Shown piece by piece: positions 41,523 through 49,038 of a stretch of DNA of 64,000 bases (its first letter is position 1; each line of letters starts with the position of its first letter). The notes under the pieces were generated by a model. The model was not told where the DNA came from. It made no database searches and was given only the letters and a program-made list of their open reading frames with translations. A program made the translations under genes and the position numbers. Location: positions 124,001-188,000 of the forward strand of contig NZ_NOIH01000015.1 of assembly GCF_002245655.1 (NCBI RefSeq), read 5' to 3'. This DNA is from Thauera propionica (GTDB lineage Bacteria; Pseudomonadota; Gammaproteobacteria; Burkholderiales; Rhodocyclaceae).

Positions 41523-41743
41523 TGGCAGCCGCCGCCACCCAAGTCCGCAGCGTGCAGGGCGACACCGTCGACCTCATATGCTGGCGCTACTACGGCCGCA
41601 CCGCCGGCATCACCGAGCAAGTGCTCGAGGCCAACCCCGGCCTGGCAGATCTCGGCGCCGAGCTGCCCATCGGCACCCTCGTCACCCTGCCCGCACAACC
41701 CGCCACCCCCACCCAGGCCACCCGCCTGCAACTTTGGGACTGA
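41522..41743 (+). CDS. X: Tail protein X (P2 gpX, LysM-like)
   Basis: 73 residues, the usual size (P2 gpX 67). The LysM-like VRSVQGDTVDLICWRYYGRT and the closing NPGLADLGAELPIGTLVTLP are typical. It is part of the tail tip or baseplate hub. The endolysin gene follows immediately. Confidence 0.92.
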   Translation: MAAAATQVRSVQGDTVDLICWRYYGRTAGITEQVLEANPGLADLGAELPIGTLVTLPAQPATPTQATRLQLWD

Positions 41744-41745
41744 TC

Positions 41746-42591
41746 ATGCTCAAACTGGGCAGCCACGGCGCCGCCGTCCGCACCCTGCAGGCCCTGCTCA
41801 AGGCCGACGGCGCACGCATCGCCGTCGACGGCTGGTTCGGCCCCGCCACGCTTGCCGCCGTGCGCGACGCCCAGCGCCGCTACGGCCTCGTCATCGACGG
41901 CATTGCCGGCCCCAAGACGCTCGCCGCCCTGCAGTCAGACCACCGCACCCCGCGCCACCTATCCGCGCTCGACCTCGAGCACGCCGCGCAAGACCTCGGC
42001 GTCCCGCTCGCCGCCGTCCGCGCCGTGAATGAGGTCGAATCCCGCGGCACCGGCTTCCTGCCCGACGACCGCCCCGTCATCCTCTACGAGCGCCACATCA
42101 TGCACCGCCGCCTCAAGGCCCGCGGCGTGCAGCCCGACACCCTCGCCGCCCTCGTCGCCCGCCACCCCGACCTCATCAACCCCCAGCGCGGCGGCTACCT
42201 CGGCGGCACCGCAGAACACGCCCGCCTCACCGCCGCCAGCCGCATCCACCCCGACGCCGCCATCGAATCCTGCAGCTGGGGGCTGTTCCAGATCATGGGC
42301 TGGCACTGGCAGGCCCTCGGCTACGCGAGCCCCCAGCGCTGGGCCGAGCTCATGAGCACCACCGAGGGCTACCAGCTCCGCGCCTTCGTCGCCTTCGTCC
42401 AGGCCGACCCCGCACTGCACGCCGCCCTGCGCGAGCTGCGCTGGGCCACCTTCGCCCGCCTCTACAACGGCCCCGACTACCGCGCCAACCTCTACGACGT
42501 GCGCCTGGCGCGCGCCTACGCCCGCTACGCCCTCGAGGGCGACATGCCCATCGCCGCGCCCCCCTCGTCGACCACCCCCGCCACCGCCTGA
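41746..42591 (+). CDS. Endolysin: peptidoglycan-binding plus N-acetylmuramidase domains
   Basis: 281 residues from the ATG at 41746. Residues 1-65 are a PG_binding_1 domain (GSHGAAVRTLQALLKADG, VDGWFGPATLAAV). Residues about 72-265 are the N-acetylmuramidase (DUF3380) domain with VNEVESRGTGFLPDDRPVIL (catalytic Glu), YERHIMHRR and SCSWGLFQIMGWHW. No signal peptide or SAR helix is seen, so it depends on a holin. It sits where P2 has X, Y, K; the holin candidates are 6 kb downstream. Confidence 0.9.
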   Translation: MLKLGSHGAAVRTLQALLKADGARIAVDGWFGPATLAAVRDAQRRYGLVIDGIAGPKTLAALQSDHRTPRHLSALDLEHAAQDLGVPLAAVRAVNEVESRGTGFLPDDRPVILYERHIMHRRLKARGVQPDTLAALVARHPDLINPQRGGYLGGTAEHARLTAASRIHPDAAIESCSWGLFQIMGWHWQALGYASPQRWAELMSTTEGYQLRAFVAFVQADPALHAALRELRWATFARLYNGPDYRANLYDVRLARAYARYALEGDMPIAAPPSSTTPATA

Positions 42592-42606
42592 CCCAGGAGC
42601 CCCAAT

Positions 42607-43074
42607 GTGCTGCCCGCCCACCTCGACATCGTCATGCCTGCCGCTGCTCGCCTCAAGATCCTTGCCCTTGGCCTGCTGGCTCTCGCTGCTGCTGCCGGCC
42701 TGGGCGCTGTCGCAGGCTACCGCCACGGCGTGGACGTTGAGCGCGGCCGCCATGCGATCGGCAAGGCCGCTACCCTCGAGCGCGCTGCTCAAGATGCACG
42801 TGCGCTCACTGCGGCTGAGTCCGACCGCCGGCAAGCGGCAGCCCTACACGATGCGCATGTCGCCGCTGCGGCTCGTGCCGCGCGCATAGAGGGCCAAGCC
42901 CATGCACTGCAAACCGCTCGCCCTGACGATCGCCACCTGTCTGCTGACCACCTCGTGCGCCTCGAGGCTGCCATCGGCATCGCCAACCACGGCACCGCTA
43001 CCGCCGCCGGAAGCCTGCATGGCCCCGTGCCCAACGCTGCCCAGCCCGCCCGCCCCGGCAACCCAAGCCCATGA
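42607..43074 (+). CDS. Inner-membrane spanin (Rz/LysB-like)
   Basis: 155 residues from the GTG at 42607, seven bases behind AGGAG; a later ATG at 42634 is possible. One N-terminal membrane helix ([23 protein letters not shown]) is followed by a long Ala/Arg-rich periplasmic coiled-coil-like helix (ERGRHAIGKAATLERAAQDARAL). It forms a spanin complex with the nested outer-membrane lipoprotein to disrupt the envelope at lysis. Confidence 0.75.
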   Translation: MLPAHLDIVMPAAARLKILALGLLALAAAAGLGAVAGYRHGVDVERGRHAIGKAATLERAAQDARALTAAESDRRQAAALHDAHVAAAARAARIEGQAHALQTARPDDRHLSADHLVRLEAAIGIANHGTATAAGSLHGPVPNAAQPARPGNPSP

Positions 43075-43204
43075 CAAGCCCGGCCGCATCCCAGAATCCG
43101 CCCTTGTCGTCTGGCTGCACGACCTCATCGATGCCGCCGGAACCTGCCGTCGCCTGCACGACACCTGCCGCGCCAGCCACCCCGGCCTGCCAGGCGGCAG
43201 ATAA
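42902..43204 (+). CDS. Outer-membrane spanin lipoprotein (Rz1/LysC-like), overlapping in another frame
   Basis: 100 residues in a different frame from the i-spanin and starting inside it. It begins MHCKPLALTIATCLLTTSCAS, a lipoprotein signal with a lipobox-like TTSC, followed by a Pro-rich stretch (PTTAPLPPPEACMAPCP) as in Rz1 proteins. Nested, out-of-frame o-spanin genes are common in phages. It also overlaps the start of the next small gene. Confidence 0.65.
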   Translation: MHCKPLALTIATCLLTTSCASRLPSASPTTAPLPPPEACMAPCPTLPSPPAPATQAHDKPGRIPESALVVWLHDLIDAAGTCRRLHDTCRASHPGLPGGR

Positions 43205-43409
43205 CCCGCCCGACGACGGCTGGCAGCGCATCGGACTCGGCCAGATCGGCCGCGGCCCCTACCGCATCAGCAAAGCCTTCGTCGATCGCCGTCACATCGG
43301 CATCAGCCCCATCTACCACCTCTTCCACCGCTTCGCCTTCCTCGGCGCGTTCCCAGAAATCGCCCAGGCCAAGCACTACGCCACCACCCACGAGGCCCGC
43401 CATGCTTAA
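43071..43409 (+). CDS. Small phage protein of unknown function
   Basis: 112 residues. The ATG overlaps the i-spanin stop (ATGA). The first 45 residues share DNA with the o-spanin and are low-complexity; the rest (DDGWQRIGLGQIGRGPYRIS, then HIGISPIYHLFHRFAFLGAF) is more distinctive and includes many His and Tyr. It ends inside the start of R. No family is recognised. Confidence 0.4.
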   Translation: MTSPAASQNPPLSSGCTTSSMPPEPAVACTTPAAPATPACQAADNPPDDGWQRIGLGQIGRGPYRISKAFVDRRHIGISPIYHLFHRFAFLGAFPEIAQAKHYATTHEARHA

Positions 43410-43908
43410 GCCCGCCAGCCTGCGCGCCGCGCTCGAATGCGCCCTCCCCGAGCTCGCCGCCAACCCCGACCGCCTCATCATCTACATCGACGAAGGCCGC
43501 ATCCACAGCCGCTACGGCGACAGCCTCAGCTTCGAATACCGCTACCGGCTCAACGTCGTCATGCTCGACTACGCCCACCACGCCAGCGCCGCCATCGTCC
43601 CGCTGCTCGCCTGGCTGCGCGTGCACCAGCCCGAGATCGGCCTCAACCCCGACTTGGCCGACCAGGCCGTCACGTTCGAGGCCGAGATCCTCAACCACAG
43701 CAGCATGGACTTCGCCGTCCGCCTGCAGCTCTCCGAGCGCGTCATCGTCACCCAAGACCCCGCAACCGGCGAAACCCACGCCCGCCACGTCGGCGAGCCC
43801 GACCCGGCCGGCTCGGAACTGGGCGCACCAACCGGCCCGTGGGAGCTCGTCTTCGTCAAACCCAACACCGCCCCCGGCTGGACAACGCCCACCCCCGCCC
43901 CGGTGTAA
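43402..43908 (+). CDS. R: Tail completion protein (P2 gpR family)
   Basis: 168 residues; P2 gpR has 155. Recognised by LKPASLRAALECALPELAANPDRL, the FEYRYRLNVVMLDY core and DFAVRLQLSERVIV. It caps the tail end that joins the head. Confidence 0.9.
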   Translation: MLKPASLRAALECALPELAANPDRLIIYIDEGRIHSRYGDSLSFEYRYRLNVVMLDYAHHASAAIVPLLAWLRVHQPEIGLNPDLADQAVTFEAEILNHSSMDFAVRLQLSERVIVTQDPATGETHARHVGEPDPAGSELGAPTGPWELVFVKPNTAPGWTTPTPAPV

Positions 43909-43910
43909 GC

Positions 43911-44372
43911 ATGGCCACCCTGACCTCCCCCCTCGAAGCCTGGCTGCGCACCGTGCTGGCCAGCGCCGCGCCCGCCCAGCGCCGCGCCCTCATGCGCAAC
44001 CTGGTGCAGCAGCTGCGCCGCAGCCAGGCCGACCGCATCGCCGCCCAGCGCAACCCAGACGGCAGCCCCTTCGAACCCCGCAAGCCACAGCCCACGCTGC
44101 GCGAAGCCCGCGGCCGCCTGCGCCGCACCATGTTCGAGCGCCTGCGCACCCCATCGCACCTCAAGGCCAGCGCCACCGCAGAAGCGGGCGAACTCCACAT
44201 CAGCGGCGAATCCGGCCGCATCGCCCGCGTGCATCAGTTCGGCCTGCAAGACCGCGTGCAACGCGGCCGCGGCCTCACCATCCGCTACCCCGTGCGCGAG
44301 CTGCTCGGCTTCACCGACGACGACAAGCGCGACACCCTGCAGGCCCTGCTCGAGCACTTCACGCCACGTTGA
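43911..44372 (+). CDS. S: Tail completion / sheath-terminating protein (P2 gpS family)
   Basis: 153 residues; P2 gpS has 150. Typical sequence is LRRSQADRIAAQRNPDGSPFEPRK and RVHQFGLQDRVQRG. It helps finish the tail. The stop overlaps the first unit of a short tandem repeat. Confidence 0.9.
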   Translation: MATLTSPLEAWLRTVLASAAPAQRRALMRNLVQQLRRSQADRIAAQRNPDGSPFEPRKPQPTLREARGRLRRTMFERLRTPSHLKASATAEAGELHISGESGRIARVHQFGLQDRVQRGRGLTIRYPVRELLGFTDDDKRDTLQALLEHFTPR

Positions 44373-44400
44373 TCGGCATGGATCGGCATGGATCGGAATA
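44371..44400 (+). repeat. Three tandem copies of GATCGGCATG
   Basis: Two exact and one diverged (GATCGGAATA) 10-mers follow the S stop. They lie in the putative PV late-promoter region, about 50-100 bases before V. Confidence 0.7.
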
Positions 44401-44447
44401 GATTGGTTTTGACTGGCGCCGCGAAGAACCGCCCCACCGGCCAGCGT

Positions 44448-44461
44448 CGCGCGCGCGCGGC
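44448..44461 (+). promoter_or_regulatory. CG-repeat motif upstream of V (late promoter candidate)
   Basis: The 14-mer CGCGCGCGCGCGGC followed by ATCCTG, 12 bases before the V start. Twenty consecutive bases match the copy upstream of FI with one mismatch. Confidence 0.5.
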
Positions 44462-44473
44462 ATCCTGCCGCCC

Positions 44474-45100
44474 ATGCACCCCGACACCGCCCACCTCGAC
44501 ACCCTGCGCCGGCTCGACAACCTCGTCCGCCTCGGCCGCATCGCCGCCGTCGACCACGACGCCGCACGCTGCCGTGTCCAGACCGGCGGCAACCTCACCG
44601 GCTGGCTGCCCTGGCTCACCCAGCGCGCAGGCACCACCCGCACCTGGTGCCCGCCAACCGTCGGCGAGCAAGTCATCATCCTCAGCCCCAGCGGCGAGCC
44701 CGCCGGCGGCATCGTGCTCACCGGCCTGTACTCGGAGCTGGTGGAAGCTCCGAGCACAACGAGCTCCGAGCACATCACCGACTACCCCGACGGCGCCCGC
44801 ATCACGTACAACCACGCCACCGGCCACCTGCACGCCAGCGGCGTCAATACCGCCACCCTGCAAGCGGCCGTAAAGGTCACCATCGACTGCCCGCACACCC
44901 ACTGCACCGGCAAGCTCACCGTCGACGACCTCCTCACCTACGGCAACGGCATCACCGGCACCGGCGGCAGCAACGGCAACGTCATCACCGGCCCGCTCAC
45001 CCACACCGGCGGCAACCTCAGCAGCAACGGCATCGTCCTGCACACCCACAAGCACACCGGCGTGCAGTCCGGCGGTAGCCAGACGGGGACTCCGCTATGA
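44474..45100 (+). CDS. V: Baseplate spike protein (P2 gpV family)
   Basis: 208 residues; P2 gpV has 211. The N-terminal OB part has LDNLVRLGRIAAVDHDAARCRV and GWLPWLTQRAGTTRTWCPPTVGEQVI; the C-terminal beta-helix ends in the HTHKHTGVQSGGSQTG, with His pairs that bind iron at the spike tip in P2-like phages. It punctures the outer membrane. It is the first gene of the V-W-J-I group. Confidence 0.93.
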   Translation: MHPDTAHLDTLRRLDNLVRLGRIAAVDHDAARCRVQTGGNLTGWLPWLTQRAGTTRTWCPPTVGEQVIILSPSGEPAGGIVLTGLYSELVEAPSTTSSEHITDYPDGARITYNHATGHLHASGVNTATLQAAVKVTIDCPHTHCTGKLTVDDLLTYGNGITGTGGSNGNVITGPLTHTGGNLSSNGIVLHTHKHTGVQSGGSQTGTPL

Positions 45101-45453
45101 GCTACCAGGGCCTCAACGCCGCCACCGGCCGCCCCATCGCCGACCTCGAGCACATCCGGCAAAGCATCGCCGACATCCTCGCCACGCCCGTCGGCACCCG
45201 CGTCATGCGCCGCAGCTACGGCAGCCTGCTGCCCGAGCTCATCGACCAGCCCATGCACGGCGCCACCCTGCTGCGCCTGGTCGCCGCCACCTACCACGCC
45301 CTGCTGCAGTGGGAGCCGCGCGTGCGCATCACCCGCGCCCGCTTCGCCCCCGACGCCACCCAGCCCGGCCGCATCGTCGTCGACCTGCAGCTCGTGCGCA
45401 CCGACCAACCCGGCGCCGAGCTTGCCCTCGCCGTGCCGATCGCCTTCGCCTGA
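45097..45453 (+). CDS. W: Baseplate protein (P2 gpW family)
   Basis: 118 residues. gp25-like fold: NAATGRPIADLEHIRQSIADILATPVGTRVMRRSYGS is the standard opening. P2 gpW has 115. It overlaps V by four bases. Confidence 0.94.
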   Translation: MSYQGLNAATGRPIADLEHIRQSIADILATPVGTRVMRRSYGSLLPELIDQPMHGATLLRLVAATYHALLQWEPRVRITRARFAPDATQPGRIVVDLQLVRTDQPGAELALAVPIAFA

Positions 45454-45461
45454 GCCCGGCC

Positions 45462-46373
45462 ATGACCACGCTGATCGACCTCTCCCTGCTGCCCGCCCCC
45501 AACGTCATCGAGCCGCTCGACTACGAGACCCTGCTCGCCGACCGCAAGGCCCGCCTGCTCGCCCTGGCCCCCACCGCCCAGCAGGCCGATCTCGCCGCCG
45601 TGCTCGCGCTCGAATCCGAGCCCCTCACCCAGTTCCTGCAGGAGACTGCCTACCGCGAGCTGCTGCTGCGCTCCCGCATCAACGACGCCGCTCGTGCCTG
45701 CATGCTCCCCTGGGCCACCGGCGCCGACCTCGACAACCTCGGCGCCCTCTACGGCGTCACCCGGCTCACCATCACCCCGGCCAACTCCGCCACCGTGCCG
45801 CCCACCCCCGCGGTGCTCGAGCCCGACGCCGACTTCCGCCGCCGCATCCAGCTCGCCCCAGAAGGGCTCACCGTCGCCGGCAGCCGCGGCGCCTACCTGT
45901 TCCACACCCTGTCCGCCGACGCCGACGTCAAGGACGCCAACATCAGCAACCCCACGCCCGGCCTCGTGCGCGTCGCCGTGCTCTCGCGCACGGGCAACGG
46001 CACCGCCCCCGCGCCGCTGCTCGGCGCCGTCAATGCCGCCCTCAACGCCGAAACCGTCCGCCCCCTGTGCGACAGCGTCGATGTCGTCACCGCCACCGTC
46101 ATCACCTACAGCATCACCGCCACCATCAACGTCCTGCCGGGCCCCTCGCCCCAGGCCGTGCTCGACGCCGCCCAGGCCGCCGTCGAGGCGCTCGTCGACG
46201 AGCTGCACCAGTGCGGCCGCGACGTCACCCGCTCTGCGCTCTTCGCCGCCCTGCACCAGCCCGGCGCCCTGCGCGTCGACCTCACCGCCCCCGCGGCCGA
46301 CATCGAGGTCGAACCCGACGAGGCCGCCTACTGCACCGGCATCACGCTCAGCCTTGGCATCACCGGCGAGTAA
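45462..46373 (+). CDS. J: Baseplate wedge protein (P2 gpJ family)
   Basis: 303 residues from the ATG at 45462; P2 gpJ has 302. Typical are IDLSLLPAPNVIEPLDYETL, the WATGADLDNLGALYGV segment and FRRRIQLAPEGLTVAGS. It forms the baseplate wedge with W and I. Confidence 0.94.
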   Translation: MTTLIDLSLLPAPNVIEPLDYETLLADRKARLLALAPTAQQADLAAVLALESEPLTQFLQETAYRELLLRSRINDAARACMLPWATGADLDNLGALYGVTRLTITPANSATVPPTPAVLEPDADFRRRIQLAPEGLTVAGSRGAYLFHTLSADADVKDANISNPTPGLVRVAVLSRTGNGTAPAPLLGAVNAALNAETVRPLCDSVDVVTATVITYSITATINVLPGPSPQAVLDAAQAAVEALVDELHQCGRDVTRSALFAALHQPGALRVDLTAPAADIEVEPDEAAYCTGITLSLGITGE

Positions 46374-46379
46374 CCCGGC

Positions 46380-46958
46380 ATGACCGACCGCAGCCTGCTC
46401 CCCCCATCCGCCACGGCACTCGAGCGCGCCATCACCGAGGCCGCCGCCCCGCTCGGCGCGCTGCCAGTGCCGCGCCTGTGGGACCCATGGGCCTGCCCCG
46501 CGGCCGCACTGCCCGCGCTCGCCTGGGCCCTATCTGTCGATGAGTGGGATGACGCCTGGCCCGAAGAGGTCAAGCGCCAGGTCTGCGCCGACTCACTGCC
46601 AGTGCACGCGCGCAAAGGCACCGTGGACAGCGTGCGCCAGGTGCTGCGCTCGGTCGGCCTCATCGACGAGGCGCGCGGCTACACCGCCCACATCGTCGAA
46701 GGGATCAGCGCCTTCGTGCGCGACGGCACCGCCACCCACAACGGCACCCGCACCCGCGGCGAGACCGCCGAATGGGCCGCTTATAGCGTCACCCTCAACC
46801 GCCCCATCACCATCGCACAGGCCGCCCTCGCCCGCCGCCAGCTCGACGCCACCGCCCCCGCGCGCTGCACCCTCGACGAACTCACTTTCACTGCCACCGC
46901 CTGGCTGCGCAACGGCACCCGCCTGCGCGACGGCACCATCACCTACGGAGCAGCCTGA
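46380..46958 (+). CDS. I: Baseplate / tail fibre connector (P2 gpI family)
   Basis: 192 residues; P2 gpI has 176. Recognised by DRSLLPPSATALERAITEAA, PWACPAAALPALAWALSVDEWD and the HARKGTVDSVRQVLRSVGL helix. It links fibres to the baseplate. Confidence 0.93.
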   Translation: MTDRSLLPPSATALERAITEAAAPLGALPVPRLWDPWACPAAALPALAWALSVDEWDDAWPEEVKRQVCADSLPVHARKGTVDSVRQVLRSVGLIDEARGYTAHIVEGISAFVRDGTATHNGTRTRGETAEWAAYSVTLNRPITIAQAALARRQLDATAPARCTLDELTFTATAWLRNGTRLRDGTITYGAA

Positions 46959-46960
46959 CC

Positions 46961-47746
46961 ATGGCCAACCTCACCGAAACCCCAACCTACGAGGCGGGCA
47001 TCTATCGCTTCGAAACCACCGACCCCGTCCAGGGCGGCCCCGGCGGCATCGACAACCTGCCCACCAACCAGCTCGCCAACCGCACGGCGTGGCTCAAGGC
47101 ACAGGTCGAAGCACTCGCACTCGAAATCGCGGCGATCGAATCCGGGTATGCCACCGCCGCAAGCCTTGCCGGGCACACCGGCAACACCAACAACCCGCAC
47201 GGCGTCACCAAGGCGCAAGTGGGTCTGGGCAGCGTGCTCAACTACGGCATCGCCACCCAGGCAGAGGCAGAAGCCGGTGAGACTGACTCAAAGTACATGA
47301 CGCCGCTGCGGGCCTGGCAATCGTTCACGAAATGGCTCAAGGCCGCCACGGAAAGCGTGGCCGGCGTACTGCGCATTGCTTCGCAGGCAGAGACAAACGC
47401 CGGGACAGCGGATGATCGGATCGTCACGCCCAAGAAGCTGCGGATGGGGTTTTCGATCAGTCTGGCCGCCAATGGGTACATCGTTTTCCCGACGTGGATG
47501 GGCGGCCTGATCATTCAATGGGGGATCTCTCCGATTGGGCCGTCTGCAAACGGCATTGCAACCCTGACATTCCCAATCAGTTACCCAACAGCATTCTTGA
47601 CTGGCGTGGCAAGCGACGTCTCGAACGACCTCAACAAGAACTGCATCGGCGTGGTCGCGCTGTCGCAGTCTCAAATGCAGCTGAGCTGGTCAAGGGTCTA
47701 CGGCACCGGGACTCAGAACGCCCGCTGGATCGCGCTGGGATACTGA
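46961..47746 (+). CDS. H: Tail fibre protein (short gpH-like)
   Basis: 261 residues, much shorter than P2 gpH (669). The N-terminal part (residues 1-100) attaches to the baseplate (ETPTYEAGIYRFETTDPVQGG, TGNTNNPHGVTKAQVGLGSV). The C-terminal third (from about 150, GYIVFPTWMGGLIIQWG) is a compact knob of the kind seen in short fibres and ends in WSRVYGTGTQNARWIALGY. This third and the next gene start are visibly lower in GC than flanking DNA, suggesting an exchanged receptor-binding tip. Confidence 0.85.
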   Translation: MANLTETPTYEAGIYRFETTDPVQGGPGGIDNLPTNQLANRTAWLKAQVEALALEIAAIESGYATAASLAGHTGNTNNPHGVTKAQVGLGSVLNYGIATQAEAEAGETDSKYMTPLRAWQSFTKWLKAATESVAGVLRIASQAETNAGTADDRIVTPKKLRMGFSISLAANGYIVFPTWMGGLIIQWGISPIGPSANGIATLTFPISYPTAFLTGVASDVSNDLNKNCIGVVALSQSQMQLSWSRVYGTGTQNARWIALGY

Positions 47747-47772
47747 GCGCATCAGATATCGAGAGAGGAAAA

Positions 47773-48252
47773 ATGAAATACTCAAAAACGACGAACGGCT
47801 TCTATGCTGAATCAATCCACGGTGCGGCTACACCCTCCGATGCCATCGAAATCACTACTGCGCAGCACGCTGCCTTGCTCGCCGCGCAGTCCGCCGGAAA
47901 GGTCATCGCGCCCGACGCCAACGGCTACCCCGTCGCGCAAGACCCGCCCCCGCCGCCGGCCCCCACCGCCGAGCAGATCCGCGCCGACCGCGTCGCCGCC
48001 GTCTACGCCCACCTCAACACCGCCGCCCAGGCGCTCGGCTACGACGACATCCGCGCCGCAGTCACCTACGCCGACGAGCCCGCCGTGCCCAAGTTCCAGG
48101 CCGAAGGCCGCGCCTTCCGTGCCTGGCGCTCGCTCGTGTGGGCGCACTGCTACCAGGTGCTCGACGACGTGCAAGCCGGCTTGCGCCCTATCCCAACTGC
48201 GGAAGACCTGATTGCCGAGCTGCCCGAGCTGTCGATCACCTACCCCGAATAA
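47773..48252 (+). CDS. Tail fibre assembly protein (gpG-like)
   Basis: 159 residues from the ATG at 47773, behind the strong site GAGAGAGGAA. The N-terminus MKYSKTTNGFYAESIHG is that of tail fibre assembly chaperones. A Pro-rich linker (PPPPPAPT) leads to a helical C-terminal domain (RAWRSLVWAHCYQVLDDVQAG). It helps fold the fibre encoded just upstream. Confidence 0.75.
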   Translation: MKYSKTTNGFYAESIHGAATPSDAIEITTAQHAALLAAQSAGKVIAPDANGYPVAQDPPPPPAPTAEQIRADRVAAVYAHLNTAAQALGYDDIRAAVTYADEPAVPKFQAEGRAFRAWRSLVWAHCYQVLDDVQAGLRPIPTAEDLIAELPELSITYPE

Positions 48253-48265
48253 GCCAAGGCCACTC

Positions 48266-48637
48266 ATGACCGACCCCATCAGCCCGCCCGCCATTGGCCT
48301 CACCGCTGCCGGCATCACGCTCTTTGGCGTGGCCACTGGCCTCGACCCCGTGCTGCTGTTTGCCGGCGCCGGCGGCGGCTGGTGGGCCATGACGTACCAG
48401 CCCGTACTCGGCGCCCTCGACCGCCTCTCGCGCATCGGCATCAGCGCGCTGGTGGGGGGCTGGGGCTCTCCGTTGGCCGTGGGCTACGCCGCCGGCGCCG
48501 GCTGGTTGCCCGAGGCCGTGCCGCAGCAGGCCGCCGGCTTCCCTGTGGCCCTGGGCATCGGCCTGCTGGCCGTCGACGTCATCGGCCGCGGCGTGCTGCG
48601 CCTTGCCCAGCGCAAGGCCGAGGAGATCGCAAAATGA
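48266..48637 (+). CDS. Small membrane protein, holin candidate
   Basis: 123 residues from the ATG at 48266. Three hydrophobic segments are visible (AIGLTAAGITLFGVATGL, ALVGGWGSPLAVGYAAG and AGFPVALGIGLLAVDVIGRG) with a charged C-terminal tail (RLAQRKAEEIAK), a layout like class I holins. It lies after the fibre genes rather than beside the endolysin. Confidence 0.55.
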   Translation: MTDPISPPAIGLTAAGITLFGVATGLDPVLLFAGAGGGWWAMTYQPVLGALDRLSRIGISALVGGWGSPLAVGYAAGAGWLPEAVPQQAAGFPVALGIGLLAVDVIGRGVLRLAQRKAEEIAK

Positions 48638-48942
48638 TCCCGCTGCTACTGACCCTGCTGCCGTCCATTGCCTCCGCCCTGGCCTGCGTCATCATCCTGT
48701 GGCGTGCCGAGCCCGCCCTCAACCGCATGACCCCCGGCACCCACTTCACCGTGCGCCTGGCCATGTGGCTGCTCGTCGTCGGCGCCGCTGCGCAGCTGCT
48801 CGCGCTGGCCATGGGCACCGTGCCGCAATGGCCCACCGTGGTGCTCGAGCTCGGCGTGGCCTGCCTGCTCTACTGCGAGCGCCGCCTGCGCGTGCTCATC
48901 CCCCGCCCGCGAAAGCCCGCAGCAGACCCCCACCTGTTCTAA
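48634..48942 (+). CDS. Small membrane protein, holin/antiholin candidate
   Basis: 102 residues from the ATG at 48634, overlapping the previous gene by four bases. Three hydrophobic segments (LLLTLLPSIASALACVIIL, LAMWLLVVGAAAQLLALAMG and VVLELGVACLLYC) and a basic tail (RRLRVLIPRPRKPA). The coupled pair could be holin and antiholin. Confidence 0.5.
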   Translation: MIPLLLTLLPSIASALACVIILWRAEPALNRMTPGTHFTVRLAMWLLVVGAAAQLLALAMGTVPQWPTVVLELGVACLLYCERRLRVLIPRPRKPAADPHLF

Positions 48943-48978
48943 TCGCGCCACCGCAAAACCCGCCGCGCGCCTACCCTC

Positions 48979-48992
48979 CGCGCGCGCGCGGC
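48979..48992 (+). promoter_or_regulatory. CG-repeat motif upstream of FI (late promoter candidate)
   Basis: The 14-mer CGCGCGCGCGCGGC followed by ATTCTG, 46 bases before the FI start, at the place of P2 promoter PF. Confidence 0.5.
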
Positions 48993-49038
48993 ATTCTGCG
49001 CACGTCATCCCTACCGCCCCCAGCCGGAGACGTGCCCC

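Noticed and set aside
39763-41745. His/Arg-rich frame fused upstream of the endolysin
   Set aside because: It overlaps five other genes; the endolysin domain begins at the ATG at 41746.
44371-44400. Tandem GATCGGCATG as an iteron origin
   Set aside because: Only three copies, one diverged, and placed between S and V; too little to support an origin.
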